Shown here piece after piece: positions 41,313-49,864 of a DNA stretch of 64,000 bases (positions are counted from its first letter, which is position 1; each line of letters begins with the position of its first letter). The stretch covers positions 3,570,918 to 3,634,917 of the forward strand of contig NZ_KI912613.1 in NCBI RefSeq assembly GCF_000519325.1, given 5' to 3'. The notes beneath the pieces were generated by a model. It had not been told where the DNA came from. It made no database searches and worked only from the letters and a program-made list of their open reading frames with translations. The stretch is from Patulibacter minatonensis DSM 18081. Its GTDB lineage: Bacteria; Actinomycetota; Thermoleophilia; Solirubrobacterales; Solirubrobacteraceae. The translations under genes were made by a program, and so were the position numbers.

Positions 41313-42722
41313 ATGGAGATCGACGAGCTGCTCTGGGCCGGCGCCGACGCGCAGGCCGTCGCCCTCCGCGAGGGGCGGGTGACCGCGCCCGACCTGCTCG
41401 AGGCCGTCCTCGCCCGGCTGGAGGCGACCGCCCCGGCGCTCAACGCGTTCCGCATCGTCTTCCCGGAGTCCGCACGTACCGAGGCCGCCGCGGCCCAGGC
41501 GCGACTGGACGCGGGGGAGACCACGCCGCTCCTCGGCGTGCCGGTGGCGGTCAAGGACGACCAGGACGTCGCCGGCGACGTGTCGCCCGCCGGGGGCCGG
41601 CCGCAGGGGCCGCCCGCGACGCAGGACGGCATCATGGTCCGCCGCCTGCGGGCCGCGGGCGCCGTGGTCGTCGGCCGGACCCACGTGCCCGAGCGGATGC
41701 TCTGGCCGTTCACCGAGACCCTGACCTACGGCGCGACCCGCAACCCGTGGGACCTCGACCGCACGCCGGGCGGCTCGTCGGGCGGCACCGCGGCCGCGCT
41801 GGCGGCGGGGATCGTCGGTGTCGCGTCCGGCTCCGACGGCGGCGGCTCGATCCGCATCCCGTCGTCGATGTGCGGCCTGTTCGGTCTGAAGACCACGCGC
41901 GGCGTGCTGCCCGACGACGGCGAGGAGCACTGGCACGGCCTGGCGGTCGCCGGGCCGATGGGCCGGTCCGTGGCCGACGCCGCGGCGATGATGGACGTGA
42001 TCGCCGACGACGGCTGGGCGTCGGGCGAGGCCCCGTCGGGCGAGCCGCAGCCGAGCTACCGCGAGGCCGCCGACGCCGATCCGCGTCCGCTGCGGATCGC
42101 GATCTCGTGGCGCGCGCCGATCGGGAAGGTCCCGATCGAGGCCCGCCGCCGCGCCGCGATCCTGGAGACCGGCGACCGCCTGCGCGCGCTCGGTCACGAG
42201 GTCGTCGAGCGCGAGGTCCCGTACGGCCCGCGCGCCTTCCCGCAGTTCCTCGTCCGCTACCTGCGGGGCGTCGCCGACGACGTGGAGCCGCTGCCGCGGA
42301 AGGACTGGCTGGAGCCCCGGACGAGGAACGCCCGGCGCCTCGGCCGGCTCGTCCCCGACGCCGTGCTGGCGTGGGCACGCGCGCAGGAGCAGGTCCTCCA
42401 CGAGCGCTTCCGTCCGCACTTCCAGGCGTTCGACGTCGTGCTCCAGCCGGGCATGACGGACGTGCCGTGGAAGATCGGCGCGTTCCACGGGCGCGGCGCG
42501 CTGACGACGATGCTCGGCGTCGCCCAGCGGATGCCGCACATGCCCGTCTGGAACGTGCTCGGGTACCCCGTCGCCGCCGTGCCGATCGGCCTGGACGACG
42601 CCGGCCTCCCGATGGGCTGCCAGTTGATCGGGCCGCCGCGGTCCGAGCGGCGGCTCCTGTCGCTCGCCGGCCAGCTGGAGCGCGACCGGCCCTGGGCGCA
42701 CCTGCGCGCCGCGGGGGTCTGA
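41313..42722 (+). CDS. Amidase signature family enzyme
   Basis: The protein has 469 residues. [20 protein letters not shown] holds the catalytic Lys; [20 protein letters not shown] and [20 protein letters not shown] carry the Ser-cisSer-Lys triad of the family (GatA, FAAH, aryl-acylamidases). The C-terminus has [18 protein letters not shown] and [15 protein letters not shown]. It hydrolyses an amide bond; the natural substrate is unknown. It lacks the companions gatB/gatC and so is not the tRNA amidotransferase subunit. A longer frame upstream (from 40854) is antisense to the SDR gene. Confidence 0.92.
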   Translation: MEIDELLWAGADAQAVALREGRVTAPDLLEAVLARLEATAPALNAFRIVFPESARTEAAAAQARLDAGETTPLLGVPVAVKDDQDVAGDVSPAGGRPQGPPATQDGIMVRRLRAAGAVVVGRTHVPERMLWPFTETLTYGATRNPWDLDRTPGGSSGGTAAALAAGIVGVASGSDGGGSIRIPSSMCGLFGLKTTRGVLPDDGEEHWHGLAVAGPMGRSVADAAAMMDVIADDGWASGEAPSGEPQPSYREAADADPRPLRIAISWRAPIGKVPIEARRRAAILETGDRLRALGHEVVEREVPYGPRAFPQFLVRYLRGVADDVEPLPRKDWLEPRTRNARRLGRLVPDAVLAWARAQEQVLHERFRPHFQAFDVVLQPGMTDVPWKIGAFHGRGALTTMLGVAQRMPHMPVWNVLGYPVAAVPIGLDDAGLPMGCQLIGPPRSERRLLSLAGQLERDRPWAHLRAAGV

Positions 42723-42803
42723 CGGACGGGCGCCGCGGGCCGCGGAGGCCGCCGGTCACGCGTGGGGAACGCCCCGGCCGTGCCGATCCCTCACGATGAG
42801 GGC

Positions 42804-43601
42804 ATGACCTCCGGGCACGACACCGCCGTCCTCGACGAGCTCCTCGCCGTCGCCGAGGCGGCCGCGCGCGCCGCGGCCGCCGAGCTGACGTCGCGGGCCG
42901 GTGACCTCCAGGCGCTCCGGATCGACACGAAGTCGACGGCCACCGATCCGGTGTCGGAGGCCGACGTCGCCGCCGAGGAGGCGATCCGTCGCGTCCTCGC
43001 CGCCCGGGTCCCGGACGACGGGATCGTGGGGGAGGAGGGCGACGACGTCCTCGGCACCACCGGTCGCCGCTGGATCGTCGACCCCCTCGACGGCACCGTG
43101 AACTACCTCTACGGCAACCCGCAGTGGTGCGTGTCGGTCGCGTGCGAGGACGTCGTGGGCGTCGTCTACGACCCGGGGCGCGAGGAGCTGTGGGCCGGCG
43201 CCGCCGACGGCCGCGCGACGCTGAACGGCACGCCGCTGCCCCGTGCCGCGGCGCCCGACGGCGGCCTCGGGCACGCGCTGGTCGCGACCGGCTTCGGCTA
43301 CGACCCGGAGGTCCGGCGCATCCAGGCGTCGATCGTCTCGCGGGTGCTGCCGGAGGTCCGAGACGTCCGCCGGGCGGGCGCCGCGGCGCTCGACGTCGTC
43401 TGGGTCGCCGGTGGCCGGACCGACGCGTTCTACGAGTACGGCGTGAAGGCCTGGGACACCGCCGCGGGCGAGGTCATCGTGGAGGCCCTGGGCTACGAGG
43501 TCCGGACGATCCTGGGCCACGGCCCGATGGGCGACGGCAAGCTCGTCGCGCCGCCGGAGCTCGTCGACGGACTGCTCGCGCTGGTCGCGCCGGACGCGTA
43601 G
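42804..43601 (+). CDS. Inositol monophosphatase family phosphatase
   Basis: The protein has 265 residues. Metal sites: TDPVSEADVAAEEAI, GIVGEEGDD (Glu-Glu), WIVDPLDGTVNYLYGNPQWC (D-P-L-D-G-T, the hallmark) and VKAWDTAAGEVIVEALG (the W-D-x-A-A-G-x-x motif). It hydrolyses inositol-1-phosphate or related sugar phosphates (SuhB, histidinol-phosphatase HisN and CysQ are relatives). CACGAT lies 6 nt before the ATG. Ends in a strong terminator. Confidence 0.9.
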   Translation: MTSGHDTAVLDELLAVAEAAARAAAAELTSRAGDLQALRIDTKSTATDPVSEADVAAEEAIRRVLAARVPDDGIVGEEGDDVLGTTGRRWIVDPLDGTVNYLYGNPQWCVSVACEDVVGVVYDPGREELWAGAADGRATLNGTPLPRAAAPDGGLGHALVATGFGYDPEVRRIQASIVSRVLPEVRDVRRAGAAALDVVWVAGGRTDAFYEYGVKAWDTAAGEVIVEALGYEVRTILGHGPMGDGKLVAPPELVDGLLALVAPDA

Positions 43602-43613
43602 GCCGGAGAACGA

Positions 43614-43640
43614 CGAGACCCCCGCGGGGCGGGGGTCTCG
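43614..43640. terminator. Terminator between inositol phosphatase and tRNA-Leu
   Basis: Stem CGAGACCCCCGC / GCGGGGGTCTCG (12 bp) with loop GGG; serves both convergent units. Confidence 0.85.
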
Positions 43641-43645
43641 AGAGG

Positions 43646-43728
43646 TACCCGGGGAGGGATTCGAACCCTCACTCCGTTGCCGGAAGCGAATTTTGAGTCC
43701 GCCGCGTCTACCGTTCCGCCACCCGGGC
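43646..43728 (-). tRNA. tRNA-Leu (anticodon CAA)
   Basis: 83 nt. Acceptor GCCCGGG pairs with CCCGGGT, discriminator A. The D-arm reads TGGCGGAACGGTAGACGCG, the anticodon loop is CTCAAAA, giving CAA at 34-36 (reads UUG). A long variable arm is present, as in class II tRNA-Leu, and the T-arm is GAGGGTTCGAATCCCTC. The 3' CCA is not encoded (CCT follows). Confidence 0.93.
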
Positions 43729-43752
43729 AGGTGGTTCCCGGGATCGTAGGGG

Positions 43753-44244
43753 TCAGGCGGGGACGGTGCCCTGCGGACGCACGTCGGCGCTGCGGGTGTC
43801 GGGCACCGTGCGCTCGACCTCCTCCTGCCAGTTCTGGGAGAAGGCGACGATCGTCACGATGATCACGAGCACCTGGACGGCGAGGATGATGATCGTCAGG
43901 AAGCCGAGGTCGGCGGAGAGCGCGGCGTCCTTGTAGCCGATCGCGTCGCGCTCGTACCACGAGTTGATCGAGACGCCGGCGAAGATCGCGACGAACGCGC
44001 CGATCCCGGCGGCCATCGGCAGCACCCCGCGGCTCCAGCGCACGACCTGGACGATGAAGATCAGGTTCAACGCGATGAACGCGATGTTCAGGGGCTTGGC
44101 GTCCTCCATGAGGTCCCAGCCCTTGATGGTCGTGGCGGCGATGACCGCGCACGAGCCGAGCAGCGAGAGGATGACCACGAGGCGCATCACCTTGCTGGCC
44201 GACTTCTCCCGGTTGGGGTACTCGAGCTCCACGTTTCGCGCCAT
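43753..44244 (-). CDS. Four-helix membrane protein between two tRNA-Leu genes
   Basis: The protein has 163 residues. MARNVELEYPNREKSASKVM is a basic cytoplasmic start, followed by helices LVVILSLLGSCAVIAATTI, IAFIALNLIFIVQVV, VLPMAAGIGAFVAIFAGVSI and GFLTIIILAVQVLVIIVTIV. The tail NWQEEVERTVPDTRSADVR is soluble. A TAGGCT hexamer lies 10 nt before the ATG at 44244. No family recognised; the pattern resembles small YccF- or DUF-type membrane proteins. Transcribed toward the tRNA-Leu(CAA) gene, possibly as a joint transcript. Confidence 0.65.
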   Translation of the reverse strand: MARNVELEYPNREKSASKVMRLVVILSLLGSCAVIAATTIKGWDLMEDAKPLNIAFIALNLIFIVQVVRWSRGVLPMAAGIGAFVAIFAGVSINSWYERDAIGYKDAALSADLGFLTIIILAVQVLVIIVTIVAFSQNWQEEVERTVPDTRSADVRPQGTVPA

Positions 44245-44315
44245 GACGCCGAGGAGCCTACACTCCACGGCGGAGGTCCGGGCGAGTTTCGGACCCTCGG
44301 TCGCAAACACGCCGA

Positions 44316-44397
44316 GCGGGCGTGGTGGAATTGGTAGACACGCGGGCTTTAGGTGCCCGTGGCGCAAGCCGTGGGGGTTCGAGTCCCTTCGCCCGCA
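44316..44397 (+). tRNA. tRNA-Leu (anticodon TAG)
   Basis: 82 nt. Acceptor GCGGGCG pairs with CGCCCGC, discriminator A. D-arm TGGTGGAATTGGTAGACACG, anticodon loop TTTAGGT gives TAG at 34-36 (reads CUA/CUN). A long variable arm is present, and the T-arm is GGGGGTTCGAGTCCCTT. The 3' CCA is not encoded. Confidence 0.93.
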
Positions 44398-44420
44398 TCC
44401 CGTCACGAGGGGTCCCGAGG

Positions 44421-44442
44421 GACGCCCCGTCGGGGCGGCGTC
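44421..44442. terminator. Hairpin between tRNA-Leu and the PBP gene
   Basis: GACGCC (44421-44426) pairs with GGCGTC (44437-44442); the right arm overlaps the stop codon of the PBP gene. Confidence 0.5.
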
Positions 44443-46651
44443 ACTTCTTCAGCGCCGCCTGCAGGACCGCCCTGGCGACGGGGGCCGCGGTCGCGCCGCC
44501 CTGACCGTCCCCGCGGCGCAGGACGCCCACGGCCACGGGATCCCGCTCGCCGCCGGACGACGGCGCGAACGCCGCCATCCACGCGTCGGTGTCCGACGAG
44601 TCGTTCGGGTCGCAGATCGTCGTCGACGTGTCCGGCGGCGCGGTCGTCGTCGGGTCCACGGGGTCCGTGAACGAGTCGTCGGGCGGGGTTTCCTCGGTCG
44701 TCGTGTCGTCCGTCGTCGTCGGGTCCGCATCGTCCGTGCTCGTGGTCGGAGGATCGTCCAGGGCGTCGGGATCGGCGCCGCCGTCGGTCGTGGTGCCCTG
44801 GGCCAGGGTCAGCCCCGCGGGCCGGAGGAGCGCGCCGCGACGACCGCGGTACGCGGCACCGTCGGTGCTCGCCCCGTCGCGCGTCGTGGTGCCGTCGGTC
44901 CCGCCCGTGCCGCCCCCGCCGGAGGGGCCCTCGCTGCGGCAGGTGCCGATCTCGGCCGTGCCGGTCTTCCCGGCGACCGTGACGTCCGGGATCTGCGCGG
45001 ACGTGCCGGTGCCGTCGGAGACGACGGCCTCCATCATCGTCAGCAGGTCCGACGCGACGCTCGTGTCGATGACGTTGCGGACCTTCGCCTCCGCGTCGGT
45101 GCGGCGGAAGGTCAGCACGGGCTGGTCGCCGCCGGTCGCGACGGTGGTGGCCATCATCGCGACCTGCAGCGGGGTCGCCCGGACGCTCGACTGCCCGATG
45201 CCCGAGAGCGCCAGGTCGGCGTCGTCGAGGTCGTCCGGGATGCGGCTGCGGACCGCCCCGTCGACCGGGGGCGTGCGGTTGAAGCCGAACGCCTCGGCCA
45301 TCTTCACGAACGGCGTCGAGCCGACCTTCACCGCCAGCGGCGCGAAGACCGAGTTGCAGGACTGGGCGAACGCCTCCACCAGCGTCCCGCCGCAGCTCTC
45401 GCCGTCGGCGTTGCGGATGCCCAGGGCCGAGGTGGCGACCGGGAACTGCTCGTCGGTCGTCGTCGACCCCTCCTTCAGCGCCGCGGCCGCGGTGATGATC
45501 TTCATCGTCGATCCGGGGGCGCTGGCCTCCTGCCACGCGTCACCGGAGAACGCCAGGACCTCGCCCGTGCGGGTGTCGATGGCGGTCAGGCCACCCCCGG
45601 ACGGCGCGGACGCCTGCGCCTGGACGGCGGCCTCCATGACGGGCAGCGAGACCGACGAGACGACCGTCTTCGGCGGGATCGCCTTCTGCCGGCCGAGGAC
45701 GCGGTCGCCGGCCTTCAGCGTCAGGCCGGGGGTCCCGACGAGGTCGTCGTTCAGGAGGCGCTCGAGCCCCGACACGCCGACCTGGGTGTTCGCGGGGATC
45801 CCCTTCGCCTGGTACGCCGCGCGGTCGGACTCCGGGATCGGGCCCATCGCGCCGCGGATCTCCTTGACGACGTCGGCGGGCGCGGACGACCGCCGGTCCC
45901 TGCCCTGCGCGATCGGCGTCTTCCCGTCGCGGAACATGATCGTTCCGCGGGTCGGGATCTGCGCCTGACGGGTGAGCCGCTCGCCGGTGCGCAGCCCGGG
46001 GAACGCCAGGCTGCGGGACCACGCGATGCGGGCGTCGTTCCCGGAGCCCAGGACCCGGAGCCGGAGGTCGCCCTCGATCGTCCCGAAGAGCTTCGTGCGG
46101 ATGCTGATCGGCGCGACGAACTCGTTGCCGTCGCGGGTCGACCCGCCGGTCTCGATCGACTCGCCGGTCGCCAGGCGGTAGGCGTCGCGGTTCAGGCCCG
46201 CGAAGCGCTTGACCGGGTAGACGCGCTGGGCGTCGGTGTCGATCGAGTCGAACATCGCCTGGTAGTCGCGGGAGGCGAAGGCCGACAGGAACTGGTCGAC
46301 GACCGCCTGCTCGGCGTCGCGCTCGTCGTCGCCGGCGCCGCACGAGGAGACCAGCAGGATCACCACGATCAGCGCGACGCCGCCGATCGCCGCGAACAGG
46401 GCCTGCCGCGGAGGCGTCCAGCCGCCCGGCTCGGGCCCGTGGCCGCCGTCGGCGGGACCGCCCGTCGGACGGTGCGGGAGGCGCGGGCCGCCGCCGCCGG
46501 TGCCCCCGACGCGTGCGGGCTCCTGCTCCGCCGCGCTCGGGCGCGGCCGTGGGCGGGGCCGGTCGTCGTGCCCCGCGCGCGGGATCGCCGGGCGGAAGGG
46601 CTTGAGGGGCTTCAGCTCCTCCTGGTCGTCGTCGTCCCAGTCGTCGCTCAT
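44441..46651 (-). CDS. Penicillin-binding protein (class B transpeptidase, MecA-type N-domain)
   Basis: The protein has 736 residues. A disordered Pro/Arg/Gly-rich cytoplasmic start precedes one membrane helix (ALFAAIGGVALIVVILLVSS). Next come an NTF2/MecA-like N-domain (VVDQFLSAFASRDYQAMFDS) and a PBP dimerisation region. The transpeptidase has S381-TMK (APGSTMKIITA), SCN (FAQSCNSVFAP) and KTG at 562-564 (VAGKTGTAEIG). It cross-links peptidoglycan stems. Unusually, about 115 Thr/Asp/Gly-rich residues sit between KTGTAEIG and the strand DAWMAAFAP, which are normally adjacent. The ATG at 46651 starts MSDDWDDDDQEELKPLKPF. Confidence 0.92.
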   Translation of the reverse strand: MSDDWDDDDQEELKPLKPFRPAIPRAGHDDRPRPRPRPSAAEQEPARVGGTGGGGPRLPHRPTGGPADGGHGPEPGGWTPPRQALFAAIGGVALIVVILLVSSCGAGDDERDAEQAVVDQFLSAFASRDYQAMFDSIDTDAQRVYPVKRFAGLNRDAYRLATGESIETGGSTRDGNEFVAPISIRTKLFGTIEGDLRLRVLGSGNDARIAWSRSLAFPGLRTGERLTRQAQIPTRGTIMFRDGKTPIAQGRDRRSSAPADVVKEIRGAMGPIPESDRAAYQAKGIPANTQVGVSGLERLLNDDLVGTPGLTLKAGDRVLGRQKAIPPKTVVSSVSLPVMEAAVQAQASAPSGGGLTAIDTRTGEVLAFSGDAWQEASAPGSTMKIITAAAALKEGSTTTDEQFPVATSALGIRNADGESCGGTLVEAFAQSCNSVFAPLAVKVGSTPFVKMAEAFGFNRTPPVDGAVRSRIPDDLDDADLALSGIGQSSVRATPLQVAMMATTVATGGDQPVLTFRRTDAEAKVRNVIDTSVASDLLTMMEAVVSDGTGTSAQIPDVTVAGKTGTAEIGTCRSEGPSGGGGTGGTDGTTTRDGASTDGAAYRGRRGALLRPAGLTLAQGTTTDGGADPDALDDPPTTSTDDADPTTTDDTTTEETPPDDSFTDPVDPTTTAPPDTSTTICDPNDSSDTDAWMAAFAPSSGGERDPVAVGVLRRGDGQGGATAAPVARAVLQAALKK

Positions 46652-46925
46652 CGCGTCACCGCCGGGACGGAGGGCGGGACGACCCGCGGGAGCGTGGGGG
46701 CGAGCACCGACGACCCGCGACCCGCCGGGCGCGGGCGTGACGGCACCCCGGCCGGTCCCGTGGGGGGACCGGTCGTCCGGGCGGCCGAGGCGGTGGTGGG
46801 ACGTACGCGCACCGGACCATCGTGCCGCACCGGCGCCCGGCGCGGGGAGGCGTGGCGCGGGGGAGCGCCCCGGACCGGGTGCCGCGGGTCGTCCACGTGC
46901 TGTCGCGACCGGGCCCGCGCGCCGG

Positions 46926-46931
46926 TACGGT
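46926..46931 (+). promoter_or_regulatory. -10 element, leaderless start
   Basis: TACGGT, 7 nt before the GTG at 46939. Confidence 0.55.
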
Positions 46932-46938
46932 GCCTGCC

Positions 46939-47397
46939 GTGTCCGTCGCCGCGTCCGTCCGCCCACTGCGCCCGGACGACCACCGGGCGTGGGCCGTGCT
47001 CTGGGACGGCTACCTGCGCTTCTACCGCGAGGAGCTGACGCCGGAGGTCACGGCCGACACGTTCCGGCGGCTGTGCGCCGGGACCGCCGGCGTCTTCGCG
47101 CTGGTCGCCTGCGACGCGGACGATCGCCCGATCGGCCTGGCGCACGCGATCGTGCACCCGTCGACGTGGTCCCCCGGCGGGTACTGCTACCTCGAGGACC
47201 TCTTCGTCGATCCCGCCGCGCGCGGCGGGGACGTCGGCCGGCTCCTGGTCGACGCGGTGGCGGCGGAGGCCGCCGCCCGCGGGACGACGAAGCTCTACTG
47301 GCAGACCCAGGCGTTCAACGGTCGTGCCCGGTCTCTGTACGACCAGGTCGGGACCCTGTCGTCCGCGGTGGTGTACGAGCGGGATCCGGCGACGTAG
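46939..47397 (+). CDS. GNAT-family N-acetyltransferase
   Basis: The protein has 152 residues. VRPLRPDDHRAWAVLWDGYL is motif C/D, PIGLAHAIVHPSTWSPGGYC and YLEDLFVDPAARGGDVGRLL give the acetyl-CoA pyrophosphate loop (R/G-x-x-G-x-G/A variant), and KLYWQTQAFNGRARSLYDQV the C-terminal strand. Transfers acetyl from acetyl-CoA to an amine; substrate unknown. The GTG at 46939 follows TACGGT at 7 nt; the upstream open frame is not coding. Its last 83 nt overlap the convergent gene at 47315. Confidence 0.88.
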   Translation: MSVAASVRPLRPDDHRAWAVLWDGYLRFYREELTPEVTADTFRRLCAGTAGVFALVACDADDRPIGLAHAIVHPSTWSPGGYCYLEDLFVDPAARGGDVGRLLVDAVAAEAAARGTTKLYWQTQAFNGRARSLYDQVGTLSSAVVYERDPAT

Positions 47398-47932
47398 GCC
47401 CGCCCGGCACCGGTTCCGCGGGGTCCGCGACGGCGACCGCCACGGTGGGCCGGAGCGCGACCGCGGCGCCGAGCAGCACCGCTCCCGCGCTGGCCGCGAG
47501 CGCCACGACCGCCCCGGGCCCGGGGTTCGCCGAGAACACGCCGTCGGCGGTGGTCTGCACCATCGTGCCCCCCTCGGCGTAGCGGACGATCACGACCACG
47601 GTCCCGATCAGCGTCCCGAGCCCGGCGGCGGAGATCGTCCACCCGAGCGCGACCGGTGGGCCGTCCGACGACCACAGCGCGGTCACGAGGACCGCGACGG
47701 CCAGGACCGCGAGCACGACGAGCAGGATCCCGACGAGCGGTGCGACCTGCAGGCCTCCGCGGCCCCCGAGGGCGGCGATCGACACGGGTCTCGAGGTCGG
47801 GACGTAGCACGTCCACCCGCAGTGACCCTTGTGGCCGTTGGCCGTCAGCCAGGTCAGGAGCGGCGAGACCGTGCAGGCGGCCCCGACGACGGCGGCGCTC
47901 GCCACGAGGGGGGTACGCCGGCCGGCCCGCAT
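47315..47932 (-). CDS. Four-helix membrane protein with CGWTCY motif (paralog of 9771)
   Basis: The protein has 205 residues. Helix 1 (VASAAVVGAACTVSPLLTWL), then CGWTCYVP at residues 38-43, ALGGRGGLQ, and helices VGILLVVLAVLAVAVLVTAL, ISAAGLGTLIGTVVVIVRY and GPGAVVALAASAGAVLLGAAV. It shares the spacing of CGWTCY, GGRGG and the GAVVALA helix with the protein at 9771-10331. The ~45-residue Pro/Thr/Arg tail is not shared and overlaps the acetyltransferase gene on the other strand. TACGGT lies 6 nt before the ATG. Family unnamed as far as I know. Confidence 0.7.
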   Translation of the reverse strand: MRAGRRTPLVASAAVVGAACTVSPLLTWLTANGHKGHCGWTCYVPTSRPVSIAALGGRGGLQVAPLVGILLVVLAVLAVAVLVTALWSSDGPPVALGWTISAAGLGTLIGTVVVIVRYAEGGTMVQTTADGVFSANPGPGAVVALAASAGAVLLGAAVALRPTVAVAVADPAEPVPGGPTSPDPARTPPRTTGSRPGRTETGHDR

Positions 47933-47938
47933 CCCACG

Positions 47939-47944
47939 ACCGTA
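47939..47944 (-). promoter_or_regulatory. -10 element, leaderless start
   Basis: TACGGT on the minus strand, 6 nt before the ATG at 47932; the same spacing as its paralog at 9771. Confidence 0.6.
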
Positions 47945-48034
47945 CTACGGGTGCCCGGAGATCCCGGCACGGATCCGCCGGTTCACCGAATTCGACCGCC
48001 GGTAGCTCTTTGCCGCGGACGGCGGTCGGGGAGG

Positions 48035-48040
48035 TACGGT
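48035..48040 (+). promoter_or_regulatory. -10 element, near-leaderless lipase start
   Basis: TACGGT, 7 nt before GTG 48048 and 10 nt before ATG 48051; TTGCCG at 48010 could be a -35 with 19-nt spacing. Confidence 0.5.
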
Positions 48041-48047
48041 GTCCACC

Positions 48048-49352
48048 GTGATGCGCCCCCGATCCGCCCTGCGACGCACGATCCGCCCCCTCCGCGCGCC
48101 GCTCGTGGCCGCGGCCGCGGCGGTGGCCGTGGCGCTCGCGGGCCCGCAGGCCGCGAACGCCGCCGATCCGCTGCCGGTGCCGTGGAGCCCGGTGAACCTC
48201 GTCGCGGGCGGTGCGAACCCCGACGCCGCCCCGGGGGCCAACGACTTCTCCTGCAAGCCCGCGCCGGGCACGCGACCCGTGGTGCTGGTCCACGGCCTCG
48301 GTGCGACCCTCGGCACGAACTGGGCGACCTTCGCCCCGCTCCTGAAGAACAACGGCTTCTGCGTCTTCGGGCTCACGTACGGCCGGTCCGCCGGGTTCCC
48401 GTACGTCGCCGGCCTGCAGCGGATGGAGGACAGCTCCGCGGAGCTGCAGGCGCTCGTCGACAAGGTGCTGCAGGCCACCGGCGCCGACAAGGTCGACCTG
48501 CTCGGCCACTCGGAGGGCACCGTGATGCCGCGCTGGTACCTCTCCTTCCGCGGTGGCGCGGCGAAGGTCGACAAGTACGTGCAGCTGACCCCGCTCTGGG
48601 ACGGCACGAACCTGGCGGGCATCGGCGACCTCGTGGCCGCGGACAAGGCCCTCGGGCTGGGCGCGCAGCAGGGCCTGACCACGCTGCTGTCGCCGGTCTG
48701 CGGGTCGTGCGTGCAGTTCGCGCGCGGGTCGGACTACCTGAACGCGGTGAACGCCGCGGGCCCCGCGATCCCGTCGATCCACTACACGGAGATCGCCACG
48801 AAGTACGACGAGCTGGTCCAGCCCTACACCAGCGGCCTGCTCGACGCCCCGAACGTGAAGAACACGGTCCTCCAGGACGTCTGCCCGCAGGACATGTCGG
48901 AGCACCTCGCGGTCGCCTACTCGCCGAACGTCGCGCAGCTCGTGCTGAACGCGCTGGCGCCCGACCGGGCCCGGCCCGTCCGCTGCGTGACGATGCTGCC
49001 GACCGGGCCGGTCGGCACCGTGCCCGACATCGGCCTGGAGCCGCGGTCCGCGAGCGCCGCGAAGCCCGCCGCCGCCGCGCAGTGCGCCAGCCGCCGCTTC
49101 GCGATCCGCGTGCGCCCCACCGGCCGGGCGATCCGCTCGGTCACCGTCCGGGTCGGCGGGCGGAAGGTCGCGACGCGCCGCGCCGCCGGCACGACCGCCG
49201 CGCAGGGCCGGTGGACCGCCACCGTCGACCTCACGCGGTACGGGCGCCGCACGGTGTCGGTGGTCAGCCGGGCCGTGCTGCGCGCGAAGGACGCGAAGGG
49301 CCGCGCGCGCGTCGTGACCGACGCGCGCCGCTACCGGACCTGCGGGGCCTGA
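48048..49352 (+). CDS. Secreted lipase/esterase (class 2 lipase, EstA/LipA type)
   Basis: The protein has 434 residues. Signal peptide PLVAAAAAVAVALAGPQAANA. RPVVLVHGLGATLGTNWAT gives the oxyanion motif, VDLLGHSEGTVMPRWYLS the nucleophile elbow G-H-S-E-G, and CPQDMSEHLAVAYSPNV the catalytic His. It resembles actinobacterial triacylglycerol lipases of the class 2 family. Paired Cys residues (CGSCVQF, VCPQDM, FSCKP) probably form disulfides. The last ~100 residues are a basic beta domain (IRSVTVRVGGRKVATRRAAG) like those on the other secreted proteins here. Start GTG 48048 or ATG 48051. Confidence 0.9.
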   Translation: MMRPRSALRRTIRPLRAPLVAAAAAVAVALAGPQAANAADPLPVPWSPVNLVAGGANPDAAPGANDFSCKPAPGTRPVVLVHGLGATLGTNWATFAPLLKNNGFCVFGLTYGRSAGFPYVAGLQRMEDSSAELQALVDKVLQATGADKVDLLGHSEGTVMPRWYLSFRGGAAKVDKYVQLTPLWDGTNLAGIGDLVAADKALGLGAQQGLTTLLSPVCGSCVQFARGSDYLNAVNAAGPAIPSIHYTEIATKYDELVQPYTSGLLDAPNVKNTVLQDVCPQDMSEHLAVAYSPNVAQLVLNALAPDRARPVRCVTMLPTGPVGTVPDIGLEPRSASAAKPAAAAQCASRRFAIRVRPTGRAIRSVTVRVGGRKVATRRAAGTTAAQGRWTATVDLTRYGRRTVSVVSRAVLRAKDAKGRARVVTDARRYRTCGA

Positions 49353-49381
49353 GCAGGGGCGCGCGGGTCGCCGCCTCCGGG

Positions 49382-49864
49382 TCACCCCGTCGTCATCCCC
49401 ACGACGATCAGCCCGGTCGCGATCGCCCCCGCCGCCGCGCGCAGGTGGTTCAGCGGCGTCCACGTCCCGGTGTAGTCGCTCCAGCGCGCCGCCGCGCCCG
49501 AGGCGTGCGCGTCGACGGTAGACAGCGCGTCGTTCATCGGCACGTGCTTGCCCATCGTCAGGCCGATCACGCCGACGAGGAAGACCCCGGCGCCCGCGGC
49601 GAGCCACGGCGACGACGGGTCCGACCACGACCGCACCGCGACGACGACCAAGGCGACGCAGAGGAGCGCTCCGCCCATCAGGACGATCATGAACGCCGGG
49701 GTGACGGCCTTCTCGTTGATTGCCTGCATCGCCTCGATGCTCGCGCCGGGGTCGAGCTGGTCGAGCGCCGGCATCACGAACGCCGAGAACGCGAACAGGA
49801 CCCCGGCGCTCAGGCCGCACGCCAGCGCGGTCGACAGCGCGAGCCCGAACAGCGGCCCGGTCAT
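49382..49864 (-). CDS. DUF1772 (anthrone oxygenase-like) membrane protein
   Basis: The protein has 160 residues with four membrane helices: LFGLALSTALACGLSAGVLF, TPAFMIVLMGGALLCVALVV, SPWLAAGAGVFLVGVIGLTM and LRAAAGAIATGLIVVGM. FSAFVMPALDQLDPGASIEA and MGKHVPMNDALSTVDA match DUF1772, whose characterised members include anthrone oxygenase-like proteins; many are of unknown role. Its ATG overlaps the stop of the NmrA-like gene (ATGA), so they are one operon, probably controlled by the divergent AraC-type regulator. Confidence 0.88.
   Translation of the reverse strand: MTGPLFGLALSTALACGLSAGVLFAFSAFVMPALDQLDPGASIEAMQAINEKAVTPAFMIVLMGGALLCVALVVVAVRSWSDPSSPWLAAGAGVFLVGVIGLTMGKHVPMNDALSTVDAHASGAAARWSDYTGTWTPLNHLRAAAGAIATGLIVVGMTTG

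Noticed and set aside
43646-44397. Integration site of a mobile element at the tRNA-Leu pair
   Set aside because: No direct repeat of a tRNA 3' end, integrase or excisionase is visible; the gene between them looks native in base composition.
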